NCBI GenBank assembly: GCA_030272585.1
Contig: BSYQ01000014.1
Location: 992,001 to 1,056,000 of the forward strand
From: Bryopsis sp. KO-2023
Taxonomy: Eukaryota > Chlorophyta > Ulvophyceae > Bryopsidales > Bryopsidaceae
Direction of reading: 5' to 3'
Length of the DNA stretch: 64,000 nucleotides
Below the pieces are notes generated by a model, which worked only from the letters and a program-made list of their open reading frames with translations, had not been told where the DNA came from and ran no database searches. This document shows, piece after piece, positions 32,767-45,172 of the stretch. The translations under genes and the position numbers were made by a program. How positions within the stretch are numbered: the first letter of the stretch is position 1; each line of letters begins with the position of its first letter.

Positions 32767-35700
32767 TCACTGAATTCCAGCCCATCGTGCCATGTCGATG
32801 AAATTTTCGCCTCCGATGATATTATTGATGAAACGAATGATGATGGTCGTCACGTAAGCAAGCTGTATCAACACCAAAAAAAACAAAACAAAAATTTCAT
32901 CAAATTCCCAGAGAAGTGGCTGAAAAAAAAAGGGGGGCGCGAGAGGAGGGGGGGGGGGGGGGGAAGGAAGTTATATGCACATGTTTCATGTTTTGACCAA
33001 AATTTAACACAGCTTTTACATATTGGAGAAAAAAAAATTCAAAAATTAGATACTTTTTTTTTTAATTATTATTAAGATCGTCCGTAAGATGTCCAGAGGT
33101 GAAATCCTGACTTTCACTTTCCAAAAAAAATAAATAAAAAAATAATAATAATCCTACTACCTCACAAGATCAATATTGCCAAAAAAAAAGATATGGGCTT
33201 TCAAGTAAAATTTTCTTCCTATAAAGAAAACAAACAAATCATACATCCACATCCACATAACATGTGTTTTTTGTTTTTTTTTTTTTCCTGAAGTCTGTTT
33301 AATTCCTTCCAGCTTGCCTGTGGGACTTTCTTTGCTATCGATACGTCGACTAATCGCTCCAGCCCAACCACGGCTTGGTATCGAGTGTTGGAGGAGACTC
33401 CCATGAATAGCCCCCAGACCAAGGCCGTCTGGAGCAGCGGTGGAATTGGGACATCACTCTCCGTGGCTCCACCATTCAAATGACGTCTTTTTTTCAACAA
33501 ATCACGAAAAAAAAATAAAATAGCATCTCAACATAAGAAAAAAAAAAAAAGAGGCTGATTGTGTTCTTCAACAGAGAGAATGACAAAAAAACCTATTCTT
33601 CGAAAAAAAACGAAAAAAAATTAGTAAAATTAAGTATCAACGGACTTCGACATGAAACACACCACTCATTTGCACTGAGGGATTTTTTTCAGCTTCAGTG
33701 TTGTTGTAATTAGGAAAAAAAAAATTATGATTTTGAAATCATAAATAAACATGAAATTACAATCCCTTCGAAAACAATTTTGTCGAGGGGGGCGAAAAAA
33801 ACAAAAATTGAATGGGGCTCGGGATGAACTAACCCCCCCCCTCTGTGCATGCCATAATAGTTTCTTAATCAATAGCACCACCTTCCCTCACTTTTTTTTA
33901 AGTCTCTAGTCAAAAGTTCTGCTTTCCTTAGTTTTAGAAGAATTTTTTAAAGCTCCTCACCTGAGCATCATGCAGCCATTTGCAACGCCTTGGCCTGCGA
34001 AACCACAGCCCATCCCGACCACACCATACTCTATTCCTTTGACGAAATAGCACGCTACTCTGTCGATGACTGAATATTCCCGCACCCCTGGCACAGAGGC
34101 TTCGAAAACGGCACAGGGCAAACGGCCCAACCACCTTTTGATACCTGCGAGTTGCATGCAAAAAAAAAAGAGCACCAATAACAAAAATAACGAAGAAAAA
34201 GAAAGAATTGAGCCATTTATTTTTCCTGTGGAAAAAAAATAAAAAGCAAAATTTGAATGTTTGCTGATGGTATGCATATAATCGAATTTTTTTGGCACCT
34301 TCTTCATTTTTGTTCCTGTATTTTTTGCTTATTTTTTTTTTTAATTGGATGTTGTGAGTACATTTGATTATAATTGTCAGAATTGAATTTTTCTTTGGCT
34401 CACTTAATTCATAGTTTATTTTATTTTATTTCTTAAATACGTATTTATCGCTTTTTTCGAGGTGGGATGAGGGCAACGCAGAAATTGCATTTCGAGAAGA
34501 GACCCCTGATCCACTATACCTTTCTTACAACTATTATTTTTTATTATTTTTTAATTGGTATTTGTTTCATCAGGTCTTTTTCATTTCGTTTCGTTTTTTT
34601 TTTTTTTCTCCCTCATCTTGGAAAGCATCAGGGCCCTCTTCCACACCTGTTTCTTGCATGCATTTTGGGAATTTTCCCACAATGGCCACAGGGGCCAGAA
34701 GAGTTACCAGCGCGACATCCAAAACGATGCCCACCACCATGTCTGACAAGTAGAATTCGAACTCGTCCCAAAAATGCTCGCCTCTCTTACGGACCTCAGC
34801 AACAGTGGCACACCCTGAAAAAAGAAAATAGTCGAAACAAAAAGATGAATTGATTCTTTTTTGGGGGGGTCTTATAACTGCCACTAATAATAATAATTCG
34901 GAGAAAAGTGTGCCACCTGTCAATAGCATTTTCTGTCATAAAAATAGATGATATTATCTTCTATTCCCAAATAAAGATTTGCTTAATGTTGAAAACCCCT
35001 TCCCCTCCTGAAATAAAAACTGAAAACCTTTTTGAGCACAAAAATTGCCACTGCCATAATCATTACCCAACCATGGATTTTCTACTGAAGGAATTGCCAC
35101 TGTAAAACGAATATCAACGATTCCTTTGAATGACAGGCCACCTTTTTTAGGTATATGTGTTGAAATACTCAAAATCCAACATTAAAATATACAGATAAAC
35201 GCTCCTGCTTAAAGATTGAAAAAAAAAAAAAAAGGCATGAAAAAAAGAAATAGAAAAAAGGATGGAAAAAGAAGATAAGAAAAAAAAGGAGGAAGAAAAT
35301 ACCTCACCTGAGTCGATTGACACCTCTGCCAAAATTTTGAACAAGAATTTTGGATCCACGATGAGTCGATCACGCACCCATGGCAGACCATTCATTAGAA
35401 ACCCTATGAAAAGAAGACCCTAATTGCATGCAAACGGTAGCCAGGAAATTCAAAAGCCAAACATCTGAACACAATTGAAAAAAAAAATGATTTAAAAAAG
35501 AATACCAAAAAAAACAAAAAGCTTTTGGACACAATATCTAGCCTTCCAACAATATCGATGTGCTTTTTCTCAGAGAGAAAAAAGAAAGTCAGACAAAGAA
35601 GCAAACGATGCGTGGATGATGGCTATGGCATCAAAATTAAACAAAAAACACTAATAGACATATAAAAATACAAGAAATATTCATCATTTGAATTCTAAAC

Positions 35701-37783
35701 TGATTTGATAAATGGACATCTTGAAACCAACAATGCCAAGAACAGGGATGCCTGATGGCATGATTCAGCAATTTCCACAGTGAGAATAGAACCCTTCCCC
35801 CCCCCAAAAAAAAAAAAATAATAATAAATAGTAATAATAGAAGAAAAACTCGCTCACCTGCAATTGGATGAAGCCATTGAGCGTCTGTGCCCTCAGGCCA
35901 TCGGCTTGAGCCGCCAATTTAAAATCGGCAGGAAGTGTGACGCCTTTTTCTGCAGCGATGGCTTCTGCCTGAAAAAAAAAAATTGCAACTGTGAAGCATG
36001 ACACCTCATTCATTGATTGCCTCGTTTTTTTTTTTTTTTTTTGGGGGGGGGGATTCCCTTCCTTTCCGAAAATTTTTTATAAAAAATTTATAAAACCCCC
36101 CCCCCCCCCCGATTAGTATCCCCCCCCCCCCAAACACAATCCCCCCCTTTCGAACGTGGTTTTCCTCCTAAATACAGTCCCCCCCTTCAAAAAAAAAAAA
36201 CCAAGTTCGACTGGGTGGGGGAGAACCACGTTCGACAGACGACACGAGTCGCGTCTGCAAGACTTTCGATTGTAGTGGAAATCCAAGACACGAAAACAAA
36301 CAAACAGAAAAACGGTTGTGATATTCTTTTCACACATCAGCTACATCGACGTCCGACTCGACGTTTCTGAGCGACGCTTCTATCCAAACATGGGCGACAG
36401 TGACATCGACCTCGAAGTCGAACTGGACGAGGGAAAAAAAGTTCAGACATTTATCTACTAGAGATGTGTTCAAGTGATTATTTTTCAGGGGCATTGGCTA
36501 CAGTTCTGGATGTAAACAAGTCAGGGGACATGTTAATCAGAATTTTTGTGTAATCCCCCGAATACAATCCCCCCCCAAATAGAGTCCCCCCTTAAAACTC
36601 CGACACAACTGCAAATCTATAGTCCCCCGGGGGACTGTATTCGGGGGGGGGGGGGGTTATAAAACTATTTATATTTTACGCTTGGATGGACTTTCCACAA
36701 ATCACCATTCGTAAAAATGAGTGCCGGCGTCGATCTCCATCGGCTTTCCTGCTCCAACGGCGATCAGTTTCTTATCTATTTTATATATTTTTTAATTATA
36801 TTTCAATCTTATTTGAATTTAAATTAACTTTCAAAAAGTTTCTTATTTCTTTTCGAAGTGGGTTTTGAATCACCTCGGCCAAGTTGAGCAATTCGGGTTT
36901 ATGAACCCCCTCCTCTCCATCGTCATCTTCGTCCCCTCCGCCGCCATTTTCATCAGAAGTGCTGGGAGGGGGATTCGATCCGCCACCACCATCGCTCGCC
37001 GTCACAGCGTTGTTTCGCCACCGGAGCACTGAATCGTTTTTTTGGTAAACCGTCGAAGAAGAAATTCCACCATGACGATGTTTGAAAAGTGGAGGGTTGA
37101 ACTGTGGGTGTGCCATATATTGAAAAAAAAGAAAAAAGGAAAGCAGGATTTGAGAAGAAAAAAAACATGGAAAATAATTTGGGAAAAACAAAATGGAGAG
37201 GAGATTTTCATCAGATTTGTAGTACTATTTTTCGAGACAAAAAATACTGTAATGTAATGTAATGTAATAGAGATGTTGACATGACATTGATTGGCCCAGT
37301 TTTTTAAAATCCATTTTCCGATGACCTGGCCTATGTAACCCATTCACTAAGCAAAAATAAATAAATAAGCAAATAAATAAATAAATAAAAAAGTGCTGTA
37401 CTGTGGGGGCTTCATTTTCTTGCTTTCCTTTATTTTTCTATCTGGATTTCTACAGCTCATTATTCATGCATTCACTTTGTGAATGGGTCGGAGGCATTTG
37501 AAAACCTATACATATTTGGAAAAAAAAGAAGCAAAATAAACAAAAACAGAGATCCTGTTCCTCAATTGTTTGGCCTTTCTTCAGCTTTCTTTTTTTTTTT
37601 TTTTTTTTTTTGGGGGGGGGGGGGGGTCCTGATTTTTTTTTCCCAGGCGCCTCCACTCACCGGTCTGAATTCCTTTTTCCAGTGCGTTCGAACAGCGCCA
37701 ACGCTGGATGCTCTAGACACGTTCGACAGGCCCAACCCGAGGCCCCCCCCGGAGGAACATATACACAAACGATCGCTCAACAT
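32767..37783 (-). CDS. RETICULATA-related protein (DUF3411), eight exons
   Basis: Exons 37783-37661, 37101-36874, 35968-35858, 35419-35308, 34814-34647, 34144-33961, 33486-33318 and 32862-32767 join with every phase closed, giving 396 residues. A chloroplast transit-like N-terminus is followed by a Gly/acidic linker (about 70-100). The DUF3411 body then appears: WVRDRLIVDPKFLFKI, AEVRKRGEHFWDEFEFYL, a membrane segment VVGIVLDVALVTLLAPVAIVG, YFVKGIEYGVVGMGCGF, GLFMGVSSNTRYQAVVGLE and a FIDMARWAGIQ end. These proteins sit in the plastid envelope and affect leaf development and metabolite supply in land plants; the exact activity is unknown. Intron 7 uses a GC donor (CCACAG|GCAAGC). Intron 2 contains a hAT-like MITE. 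The final exon is only 32 codons, yet matches the family C-terminus. Confidence 0.9.
36088..36664. mobile_element. hAT-like MITE with 8-bp target duplication
   Basis: TTATAAAA stands at 36088-36095 and again at 36657-36664 as a direct repeat. Between them the ends are inverted copies beginning with a long C run, then GAATACAGTCCCCC or a close variant. AATACA(G/A)TCCCCC motifs recur internally (about 36170, 36560, 36575, 36620), and GAACGTGGTT…AACCACGTTC forms an inner inverted repeat. An 8-bp duplication is the hAT-superfamily signature. No coding capacity. Located in intron 2 of the RETICULATA-related gene. Confidence 0.75.
37590..37626 (+). repeat. Poly-T/poly-G junction tract in RETICULATA-related intron 1
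   Basis: About 22 T followed by about 15 G on the plus strand, hence C-then-A in the sense of the minus-strand gene, about 35 bases past the exon 1 donor. Confidence 0.9.
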
Positions 37784-38869
37784 CGAGTCGTTTTTTCCTT
37801 ATCGAAAATGACGGCTAAGGGGTCGAGTTTGTACAAAAAAAACCCGAAGCCTGCGCCTCTCTCCGAACGAGCACTGCGATGCGATCCCGCGAGCGTCGAT
37901 CGCAAGGGGGGGGGGGGAGGAAGGGTGGTAACAAAACTTTGAAAATAATTCGATCGAGTGGTGCCGAGTGTTTTTTTTTTTTTCCCTCTTTAGATCAGAT
38001 TCTGTTTTTTTTTTTCCACAACGCAGAACTTGGGAGAAAACTGGCACTCCCATTTTCAGCCTTCGATGTCGTTTTTCCATGTCGGGCACACTAACACTTT
38101 ATCCATTGGACCGGAAAATCGAAAAATAATTTGATTTTTTTGCGGTTTTGTCGAGAGGCCTGGGTGTGGAGCCGGGCGGACTCCAGTTTGATTTTTTTTG
38201 GGGGTATCTCGTTCGCCCTTATTAAAAACGACTGACGAAAAAATGTCGTTCGTGAAACAATGCGAAGTTCGACATTTCCAAGCGGCAAAGAAAAGGTGCA
38301 CTCACACTGTGGCTTGAATTTTTCTTTTCTTTCTCCTTTTTTTCATATATACATATATTATATTATATATTATATATATATATATGTATATGTTTTGTTT
38401 GTGGAAATGGATTCTTTGCAGTTCAGAAAAAAAAAACTCTTTAAAAATTTTTACAGATGAGCCAAGCAGTCGTTTCATCTTTGAGCAGGAAGAAATTTCC
38501 ATCCGATCGATTTTAGTCAAGATTGCATTTGAAATTACCTCTGTTCTTTTCTTTTTTTTTATTTATATGAGTTTGAAATTGTTTTACTTTTAACAGATGT
38601 GGAATCTTTATTTTCCGTTTTTTTTTTTTCTCCTGTTGATGAACATGAACGTAAAAAATATTTCGGATGTTTTCCAGAGAAGCAAAAAAAAAAAAAAAAA
38701 CAGGTCGACAAAAATGCAACTCTTTTCACCCGAGATTCTTTGAAAAAAAAAATTGGTCGGGCAGACTGGTGTTATTTGCTGATAACTGCAAGATTGAGGG
38801 GGAAAAAAAACAAAAGTTATTCTGCTGGGCATTTCTCGATTGTGTCAATATTGCGTCTGAACTGTTCAG
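37784..38869. other. Divergent intergenic region and unresolved FKBP 5' exon(s)
   Basis: The RETICULATA-related gene starts at 37783 (-) and the FKBP gene runs rightward. The FKBP first exon should lie in this kilobase. ATGs at 37808, 38084 and 38260 were considered; none gives the required phase-2 junction cleanly. Acceptor-like T-tracts before 38457 and 38597 suggest short exons. A TATA microsatellite lies at 38345-38390. Confidence 0.4.
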
Positions 38870-41364
38870 GAATTTCCGTTGTCAAAATTCACAAAGAGTG
38901 GCGGTGCGATGTCAAAAAAGCGAAAATTCAAACAGGGAAATGGAGTCGACAAGGTAAGATATGCTCATAATAATGGCCAGCAGAAAATCATAATCGTTGA
39001 TTTGCTGGGAAAAGGAAGATATTGGTTTTGGTGTGTCTGAATTTTCCAGAATTACAACATTGAGATGTCATGAACATAGAAAGAATAAAAACAACAGTTC
39101 AAAAACAAAAAGAAAAACTGTCCAGTGAATTTTTCTTTTTGGTACAGAATGACAAAGAAACCTGTTTGTGAGAATCAAACCCTTATGGATATTTTTCCTC
39201 AACATCCCCGAAAATATGGGTGCAATATTTTCATATTCAGGGAGTTCTTTTTTTTTTTTAAAGATATCGATCATTTCATTTTGGTTCAGATTTTGTTGAC
39301 CTTTCAGTAGTTTGTTTCGATGCACGTCACACCCTGATTTCCCTTGATATGAAACTCTTTAGGGAAAAAAAACAAACAAATAAATTGATGGGTCAATGGT
39401 GTGGACAAAAGTGTGACAAGTCTGTGATAAATGTGTGATGTCAGACGGAGTCTTTTGGCTGGCTGTGCGTTTTCGTTGCCAGCGTTCGCACGGATTGAAT
39501 CCAGGGCAGATGATGATTTTGAAAAAATGGAAGGAATCAGAGGGAAAGACTATGGAAAATCACGCATGAGGTGCACTAGGAGGTTTATCCATTCTTTCAT
39601 GATTTTGTTTTCCCTTGCGTCGATATTTTTCGCACAATATGCTTTTTTCCTTATTCTCTATCTTTTTTTTTTTTTTTGCCATTTCTTCTCGAAAGCTGCT
39701 TTTTTTTTTCCTTGCAACTCTAAAACTGTGTTTTTTTGCAATTAGAAATTACTTTTAAAAATAATGACCATAATTTCAACGGCGTTTTTTTGGCAGTAGA
39801 ATAGACGGACTGATATTTTCTGGGTTTTTTTTGCTGTGCAGAGTTCCTGATTATGTTAAAAGCAGCAGTGGACTTCAATATCAAGATTTGATCACCGGAA
39901 AAGGCGACGATGTCCAAGAAGGAAATACGTTGCTCATCGATTGGGATGGTTACACCATTGGCTATTATGGAAGACCTTTCGAAGCTCGAAACAAGGTTCG
40001 TTTAAAAATTTACAAAAAAATATGAGCAAAAGCTTTGACAGGGGAAAAATATATATATATATATTTTTTTGGGGGGGGGTCGATATTTGAATTCAGTGGC
40101 CAACGAATTTTAAATCCTTTTGTTTTCGGATTTTCCTCAATCTTTCGTTCAAGTTTTTTTTTTGTTTTTTTTTTTGGCTAGTTGGAAGTTTTTTTTTTGT
40201 TTCTGGTGTCAAAGAATTGATGTTGTGGTTTTTGTTCGGATATATGCAGACCAAGGGAGGTGCTTTTGTTGGGGATGATAAGGATTTTTACAAAGTGACG
40301 CTGGGTGCCCACAAAGTCATTCCCGGATTCGAAGAAGCCCTCTATGGAATGAAGGTGATCGAAATTGAATCGATAATTCGAAAGACACCGAAATTAATGC
40401 ACCATTTATTTTTTTTTCACTTTTTTTTCCATGTAACCTCTATAATTTTTTTGTTGTACTGCATTTTTATTTTTTCTTCTTCCCAACGAGCATAGGTGTT
40501 TTTTTTGTTTCTTTTTAAATCGGGGCTACTTTTGTTTTTCTTCTTCCCAAGGAGCATAGGCTTTTTTTTTTTTTTTTTTCACGACAGGTGTGTTTACTTT
40601 TTTGTTTTTTTCAAGTCCATAGTTCGAAGAGCTACAGTTTTCTTTTCTGTTTGTGGATCGGTGAAAAAAACAAAAAATAAATACTAATTCTAATAACAAG
40701 GTCCAATATCGCTACATATTTTGAAATATATACATATACACATTGTATATTTATTTGATTATTTGATTATTTGATCTGCAGGTTGGAGGGATTCGAAGAT
40801 TTATTGTTCCAGTGGAACTTGGATATCCGAACAACGATTTCAACACTCTAGGACCCAAGCCAAGCACATTTTCGGTAATCATTCAAAAAAAAAAAACCTT
40901 TTCCCGTAGAAGTGATACACATATTTGTTGTTCCGAATTTGAAGAAACAAATTCAAATATCTTGAATTTTATTTCAATCTGAAATATTTTGAGCTCTTCC
41001 AAGAAAATTGGCACCTGTTGCCAGAGTCCTTTTTTTTTTTTTTTAAGTTTCATGGCACCTTGTCTTTCTTTGATCAAGGATGCACATGCTTTTATCTATT
41101 TTTATAAATATAATTATATAAATATTATTTTTATTTTTTATTTTTTTTCAACAACAGTGGATCCCCCCCCCCTTTGCAAAAAATCTACACCAAAAATGAA
41201 TGAACAAAAGAAGAATAATATATATATATATATATATGGATTAATTTATGGATTATTTTTTTGGGTGTCAGGGGAAGCGTGCCTTGGATTTCGTTTTGAA
41301 AAACCAAGGTCTCATCGATAAAACCCTCCTCTTCGATATCGAAGTCATCCGAATTCTTTCGTAA
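38870..41364 (+). CDS. Thylakoid-lumen FKBP-type peptidyl-prolyl isomerase, FKBP16-1-like (5' incomplete)
   Basis: Exons 38870-38953, 39445-39570, 39842-39995, 40250-40354, 40782-40874 and 41272-41364 join with all phases closed; one upstream exon with the ATG is missing. The exon 1/2 junction creates STRRSLLAGCAFSLPAFA, a twin-arginine, hydrophobic, AxA-ended signal that would send the protein through the Tat path into the lumen. The FKBP domain follows: LLIDWDGYTIG, KVTLGAHKVIPGFEEAL, GGIRRFIVPVELGYP, then GKRALDFVLKNQGLIDKTLL, which matches the FKBP16-1 group as I recall it. The position equivalent to Trp59 of FKBP12 is Phe (VIPGF), so isomerase activity may be weak. Introns contain TATA repeats and a poly-T/poly-G run at 40064-40079. 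Confidence 0.87.
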
Positions 41365-41915
41365 AAAAAAAAGTTTAAGAAAGTCTACGAAAGGGGAAGA
41401 AAATAGGATCATACGTTTTGGTATCCTTCTTTCGATTTTGAAGTGTTTTTTTTCCTACTCTTCGGTGGGGTGTGCGGGCTCTTTTTTGACATTCTTTTCT
41501 CGTCCGTGGTGGATTTTTTCTTTTTCCTTTCTCTGCAGTTTTTGGACTGGAAAATATGACTTAAGGCAGGACCTTTTCTCGCTCTTTTTATTTCTTTGTT
41601 TTTGTGGAGGACCGGAGGACCGGAGGACCAGAGGAAGCAGATTGGAACTGGATGGAATTGCGTGGTTCTCTTTTTGAGGGTGGCATGTCTGTCTCGATTT
41701 TGTAACTGTCTAATTTACCCTTGCAGATTCAGCAGCAGACCATGAGCAGGAAAACCTTTTTCTGCTTTTTTTCCAGTTTCTTTTTTTCCCCCAGAAATAC
41801 ATCAAGAAAAAGAACCGGAAGGGAAGAAACAGGACCAGTTTTACGAGCCCTCCTCGATTTTCCAGCTTTGATTTTTGATTTTTTGTTTTTATACAAGGAA
41901 ATTTTTGCAGAGGGT
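41365..41915. other. Convergent intergenic DNA
   Basis: Short T-rich spacer between the ends of the FKBP gene (+) and mTERF-c (-). A GGACCGGAGGACCGGAGGACC triplication lies at about 41607-41635. No gene seen. Confidence 0.6.
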
Positions 41916-43373
41916 TCACAGGGGGCGACAGTCATTCTGGATTACATTGATTTTCTGCCCTTTGGTCAGCGTTCTCCACTGCCTGCCAAATTCCAGCAAC
42001 TCCTCCTCATCGAACAATTCATTGAACCTTTTCCTGGAGCAAAAAACGCCCAGCGAAAATTCCGACGGATTTTCCTCCTTGTAGCAGACAAACCCAGCCC
42101 TCAACAACACCGCCTTATCCAAACTGGTCAGCAAAAACCTCGGGCAACTCAAAACCTCCGCCTTGCTCTTTTTCAAAACCTGGGTGGCGAAATCCAGCTT
42201 CTCCTCCAGCGTTTCGGAGGATAGGGTCAACACCCCAGGATTTCTTTTCAAAAAATCCATCCCATGCAGCCGATCCGGCGCCCAATCCATCAGCAACTCG
42301 CTGGTTTCTTTCCAAGTGTGCAAACTCACGCAAAAAGCCCTGGGGCATTTCCGAAACGCCTCCAGAGCTTCCCCGGAGCTGTATGTCAGACTGTTTTGCA
42401 GCCAGGAGATTCTAGCATTGACCGACTTATCGAAATCCTTCCACAACAATGAAGGGGCCCTTTTGATCACCCTCAGCACATCCTCCCGCTCCAACCCCAC
42501 CCCTTCCAGCTTGGCGATTTTCACTTGAATGTTTTGCTCGAGCGATAAGCCTAGGATTTGCGGAGACCCCCCGATTATCGAGGAAACTTCCTCCCGATCA
42601 AAACCCAACTCCATCAAGAAATCTATTTTCGGTCGGAGGGTACCGTCGATCGAAGAGCCCAAGGTGGAGGGATGCTTAACCACCACCTCCATGACTTTCG
42701 ACCTGGCGAAATCCAAACTCGCTTGGAAAAAATCGCACAGGGAATCCAACCTGTTGGAAAAGCCAATCACCTGGGGATATTTCCAAATCATCCACCGAAC
42801 ATCGGCTTTCGTATAACCCGCCTGGAAAAATATCTGAACGAAGGGGGCCATCCGGTGGGTAATGGAGTAATTCAAAACAGAAGGATTCGACCGAACCACC
42901 CTCATGACTTGATCATTAGTGAACCCTAGGTAATTGGCCATCCACACCAGCCGTTTCTCGATCGCCGATTCGGTAAATCCCGCCACCCCCATGGAGCCTT
43001 TCACGACCTTTTTGAAATCCTCTGGAGGCAGCCCCCATTCTTTCAGCAGCCGGACGTTGCGCTGGACACGTTCGTTCACCACCCCCGGTTTCAAGTTCCA
43101 CGCCCGACACTTCCTCCGCCATTCCGTCAGCGTCAGGCCCAGCGATTCGATGAAGGACCTCTCTTCGACGGGAGCGACACCTCGGCTCAGCCTAGCGAAA
43201 CGACTACCAGAACGGTACCCAGCTCTGGACGCTGCGTGAGGGTCCAAACGCGCGGATGGAATCATCGTCCAGCCTGACGGGGCTTTGCCGCGTTCGGCAG
43301 GGAGTTGGCAGAGGTCCAAGCGCGGGCTAACCCAAGTGATCAACCTGGAGAAAGACTCCCGATTGGAACGCAT
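41916..43373 (-). CDS. mTERF family protein (mTERF-c), intronless
   Basis: A single frame; from ATG at 43373 it gives 485 residues with an Arg/Ser/Ala-rich N-terminus suited to organelle import. Longer in-frame starts at 43529 and 43490 exist but begin with less transit-like sequence. mTERF repeats run from about residue 125 to 430 (…RSNPSVLNYSITHRMAPFVQI…, …KYPQVIGFSNRL…, …KHPSTLGSSIDGTLRPKI…, …GSPQILGLSLEQNIQVKI…). Predicted role: organelle nucleic-acid binding, as for the family. Third of five mTERF genes in 38 kb. Confidence 0.92.
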   Translation of the reverse strand: MRSNRESFSRLITWVSPRLDLCQLPAERGKAPSGWTMIPSARLDPHAASRAGYRSGSRFARLSRGVAPVEERSFIESLGLTLTEWRRKCRAWNLKPGVVNERVQRNVRLLKEWGLPPEDFKKVVKGSMGVAGFTESAIEKRLVWMANYLGFTNDQVMRVVRSNPSVLNYSITHRMAPFVQIFFQAGYTKADVRWMIWKYPQVIGFSNRLDSLCDFFQASLDFARSKVMEVVVKHPSTLGSSIDGTLRPKIDFLMELGFDREEVSSIIGGSPQILGLSLEQNIQVKIAKLEGVGLEREDVLRVIKRAPSLLWKDFDKSVNARISWLQNSLTYSSGEALEAFRKCPRAFCVSLHTWKETSELLMDWAPDRLHGMDFLKRNPGVLTLSSETLEEKLDFATQVLKKSKAEVLSCPRFLLTSLDKAVLLRAGFVCYKEENPSEFSLGVFCSRKRFNELFDEEELLEFGRQWRTLTKGQKINVIQNDCRPL

Positions 43374-45137
43374 GCTCTGGGCTGAATTGCGCTCCGCACG
43401 TGAATAAACGTCGTGTTTAGCGTGAATCTGTGTGTTTGATGGCGGCGATTTACATGAGAAAGTGTGACAAAAGTGTGACGATGATTCCATGATGGACCAG
43501 CAATTTAAAGTAGGGTTTATGGCAATCATTATCAGTCATTAAAGCAGGTTATAGGGGTTCATGTTGGGCGTATAATAACAAGACTTTCTGATTGAAACGT
43601 GAATGGGTACAACACACAGAGAACACACAGTCTTGGCCCAGAAGGGACTTACAAGGATCTCGCAACCATTTCCATCCACCAATAAATATCTGTTCCCGTT
43701 CTGTACCGCCTTGTTACTCACAGTACTTCTTCATCAGTACTGCCACTTTACAATACAGATTCCCACACTTTCCTAACCATTTTCCCTATCTCCTGCGTCC
43801 CTCATCTGACTCCACCTTCTCAATCCTTTACAGGGCGAACAAGATGTAAAAAAAAAAAAAAAAAGCTGCGAGGTGATAACAAACTGGAATCGAAAGAAAA
43901 CAAGAAACTGTTAATGAGCTCATCTTGGAAGTGGATTTTGAGATGACTTTGAATGAGCCTCATGCAATGTTGGGAGTCCGGGAAGAATGACAATTATTCC
44001 AGTGTAGTGATATTATCAGCGACAGGTGACTTTCATTTAAAGTCAAACTGAAGAAAGAAACTAAAGGAGGATTGGATGTTGCCTAATTGTTTTTGCTTGC
44101 TGTAAAAAACTCTGGAAACAGCACTCTCTCTTTAAAAAAACCCTTAATTCTTGTTGCTTTCGTTTCCAGACCCAATCCTGCCTTTGAAAAACTTGAGTTT
44201 CTTTGGTGAGCAAAGAGAGAAAGAGGGAGGTTCTTTTGTTTTGCTGTTGTGGCCGCCTGTGAAGTGTTAGGCTCGATTGGTTACATTAGTGAAATTAGGC
44301 TCGATTGATTGGATTAGTCGTATGGAAAGCACACATGGATAGCTTCACAGAATATGAGTGTTTTGTGTAAGTAAACACAAAACTGGTAGGGCGTCTGAGC
44401 GGCTTCTCAGGAAACAGTGTAATCATTATCATTATCATTGTGTAAGTAAAAAGCCAGTGTCGTCTATGCCGTTCTAGCCCTCAGTCAGATCCTTGTCAAG
44501 TGAAGTCAAGTTAGAGATATTGTTTGGCTCCACTTTTTGTAATTTGATGTTTGTTTGTTTGTTTTGTTTGTTTTGTTTGTTTTGTTTGGTTCCATTTTCC
44601 CCATATATACTAACCAACACAATCAACCCTCCGCGTATTCTGCACCGCTCAAAGTCCAGGGTTGCAACTTCAGGGAGAGCAGGAAGTTGAGGGAGTGGGA
44701 GCAGGTAGAATCTCAAGAGGTCTTTTTTTTTTTTTTGGAAAAATGTGGGAAAATAAGAGCTACAGATGCAGCTTTGTTTCACAAGCATCGTTCTGAAATT
44801 GTGTAATTGTTGAATTGCGACCTTTTTGACCAGGATACTAGTGGGACTGAAATCTGACTGCCACCGCAATTAACCAACTGTGAAACGGTTCCGATCAGAA
44901 TATGATGTTCCTGAAGGTCCAGAAAACAGAAAGTTTTCTGGTTTCGCAGTCGAAGGTTTATTCGATCGACTAATGAAAACTGTGCAAGGAATGTTTCTTT
45001 GTCAATTGGCAATGTGAAAAACGGAAGTATGAGGGAGAAAAAGGAAAAGGAAAAGGAAAATGTCTTGAAATGGGGTGGTCCCTGGAGGAGGGAGTTGAAT
45101 TGTAATTGGGAAGAATAGACGGTGCAGATGGCTGTGG

Positions 45138-45172
<35 letters not shown>

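Noticed and set aside
32767..32862. Acidic plus-strand reading that first looked like an exon of the gene at 31.5 kb
   Set aside because: It is the reverse complement of the RETICULATA-related terminal exon, which matches the family C-terminus and closes the phase.
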